A stretch of DNA of 15,649 nucleotides from GCA-020352575 sp964600365. GTDB lineage: Bacteria; Actinomycetota; Acidimicrobiia; Spongiisociales; JAENVV01. The position numbers and the translations under genes were made by a program. Each line of letters starts with the position of its first letter. Within the stretch, counting starts at the first letter, position 1. Under the pieces are notes generated by a model, which did not search any database, was not told the DNA's origin, and saw only the letters and a program-made list of their open reading frames with translations. The stretch lies in contig CAZRJG010000052.1 of the NCBI GenBank assembly GCA_964600365.1, positions 1-15,649 of the forward strand, read 5' to 3'. Shown one piece after another: positions 14,302 to 15,649 of the stretch.

Positions 14302-14331
14302 ATCGTTCTACCCTTGGTCGCTGAGAACGAT
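14302..14331. promoter_or_regulatory. Candidate acnA promoter bracketed by an inverted repeat
   Basis: The half-sites ATCGTTCT (14302-14309) and AGAACGAT (14324-14331) are perfect complements separated by 14 nt. A TACCCT -10 candidate (14309-14314) starts at the edge of the left half-site, with predicted transcription start near 14321, so a bound protein would cover the start region. The leader of about 31 nt then carries GGAGG at 14342-14346. Confidence 0.45.
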
Positions 14332-14351
14332 TGAAGTCCCCGGAGGTCCTC

Positions 14352-15649
<1,298 letters not shown>

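Overview
The window is high-GC bacterial chromosome, densely coded on both strands with strong G/C preference at third codon positions and frequent GTG starts. An Actinomycetota host is likely, and I would guess Acidimicrobiia or a relative. This is inferred from the mfd / SurA-like lipoprotein / mazG gene order, TAnnnT -10 boxes placed right before start codons (leaderless genes), and the families present. No tRNA, rRNA, CRISPR array, prophage or transposase was seen. Most genes are recognisable housekeeping genes.

Layout. (1) 1-6220, minus strand: mfd (transcription-repair coupling factor), then two tandem paralogous parvulin-type (PpiC) lipoproteins, then the 5' part of a fused tetrapyrrole-methylase/MazG gene running off the left edge. 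(2) 6324-8376, plus strand: a two-gene ABC-2 exporter (ATPase and permease, 8-bp overlap), divergent from mfd. (3) 8373-10302, minus strand: a translationally coupled operon pgsA, then an NAD(P)-dependent epimerase/reductase, then a PaaI-like thioesterase; the last gene shares its stop-codon CTAG with the convergent permease gene. (4) 10372-11925, plus strand: a FAD-dependent glycerol-3-phosphate dehydrogenase (glpD), divergent from pgsA. (5) 11930-12324: a possible 43-residue membrane microprotein or gene remnant, followed by about 260 bp of unusually strong C6/G6 palindromes. A further copy of the palindrome sits in the mfd/ABC intergenic gap at 6255-6282. (6) 12325-15649: an iron-sulfur-flavoured block. 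A cysteine-free Mrp/ApbC-type P-loop ATPase (minus) is divergent from a winged-helix regulator with a SufR-like C-terminal cysteine set (plus), which is followed by the 5' two-thirds or less of aconitase acnA (plus, cut by the right edge just after its first cluster-ligand motif).

How the genes fit together: mfd, the PPIases and mazG serve DNA repair, extracytoplasmic folding and nucleotide-pool cleaning. pgsA and glpD both act on glycerol-3-phosphate from opposite sides of a 69-bp shared promoter region. The regulator lies between an Fe-S carrier-family protein and the Fe-S enzyme aconitase. Four AGAACG/CGTTCT half-sites lie within about 100 bp in the regulator/acnA gap, in two inverted pairs, one of which brackets the likely acnA -10 box. 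The most noteworthy points are the palindrome family, the regulator/acnA half-site cluster, the Mrp without any cysteine, and the small ORF against the palindrome cluster. None of these proves a new system; they are leads readable from sequence alone.
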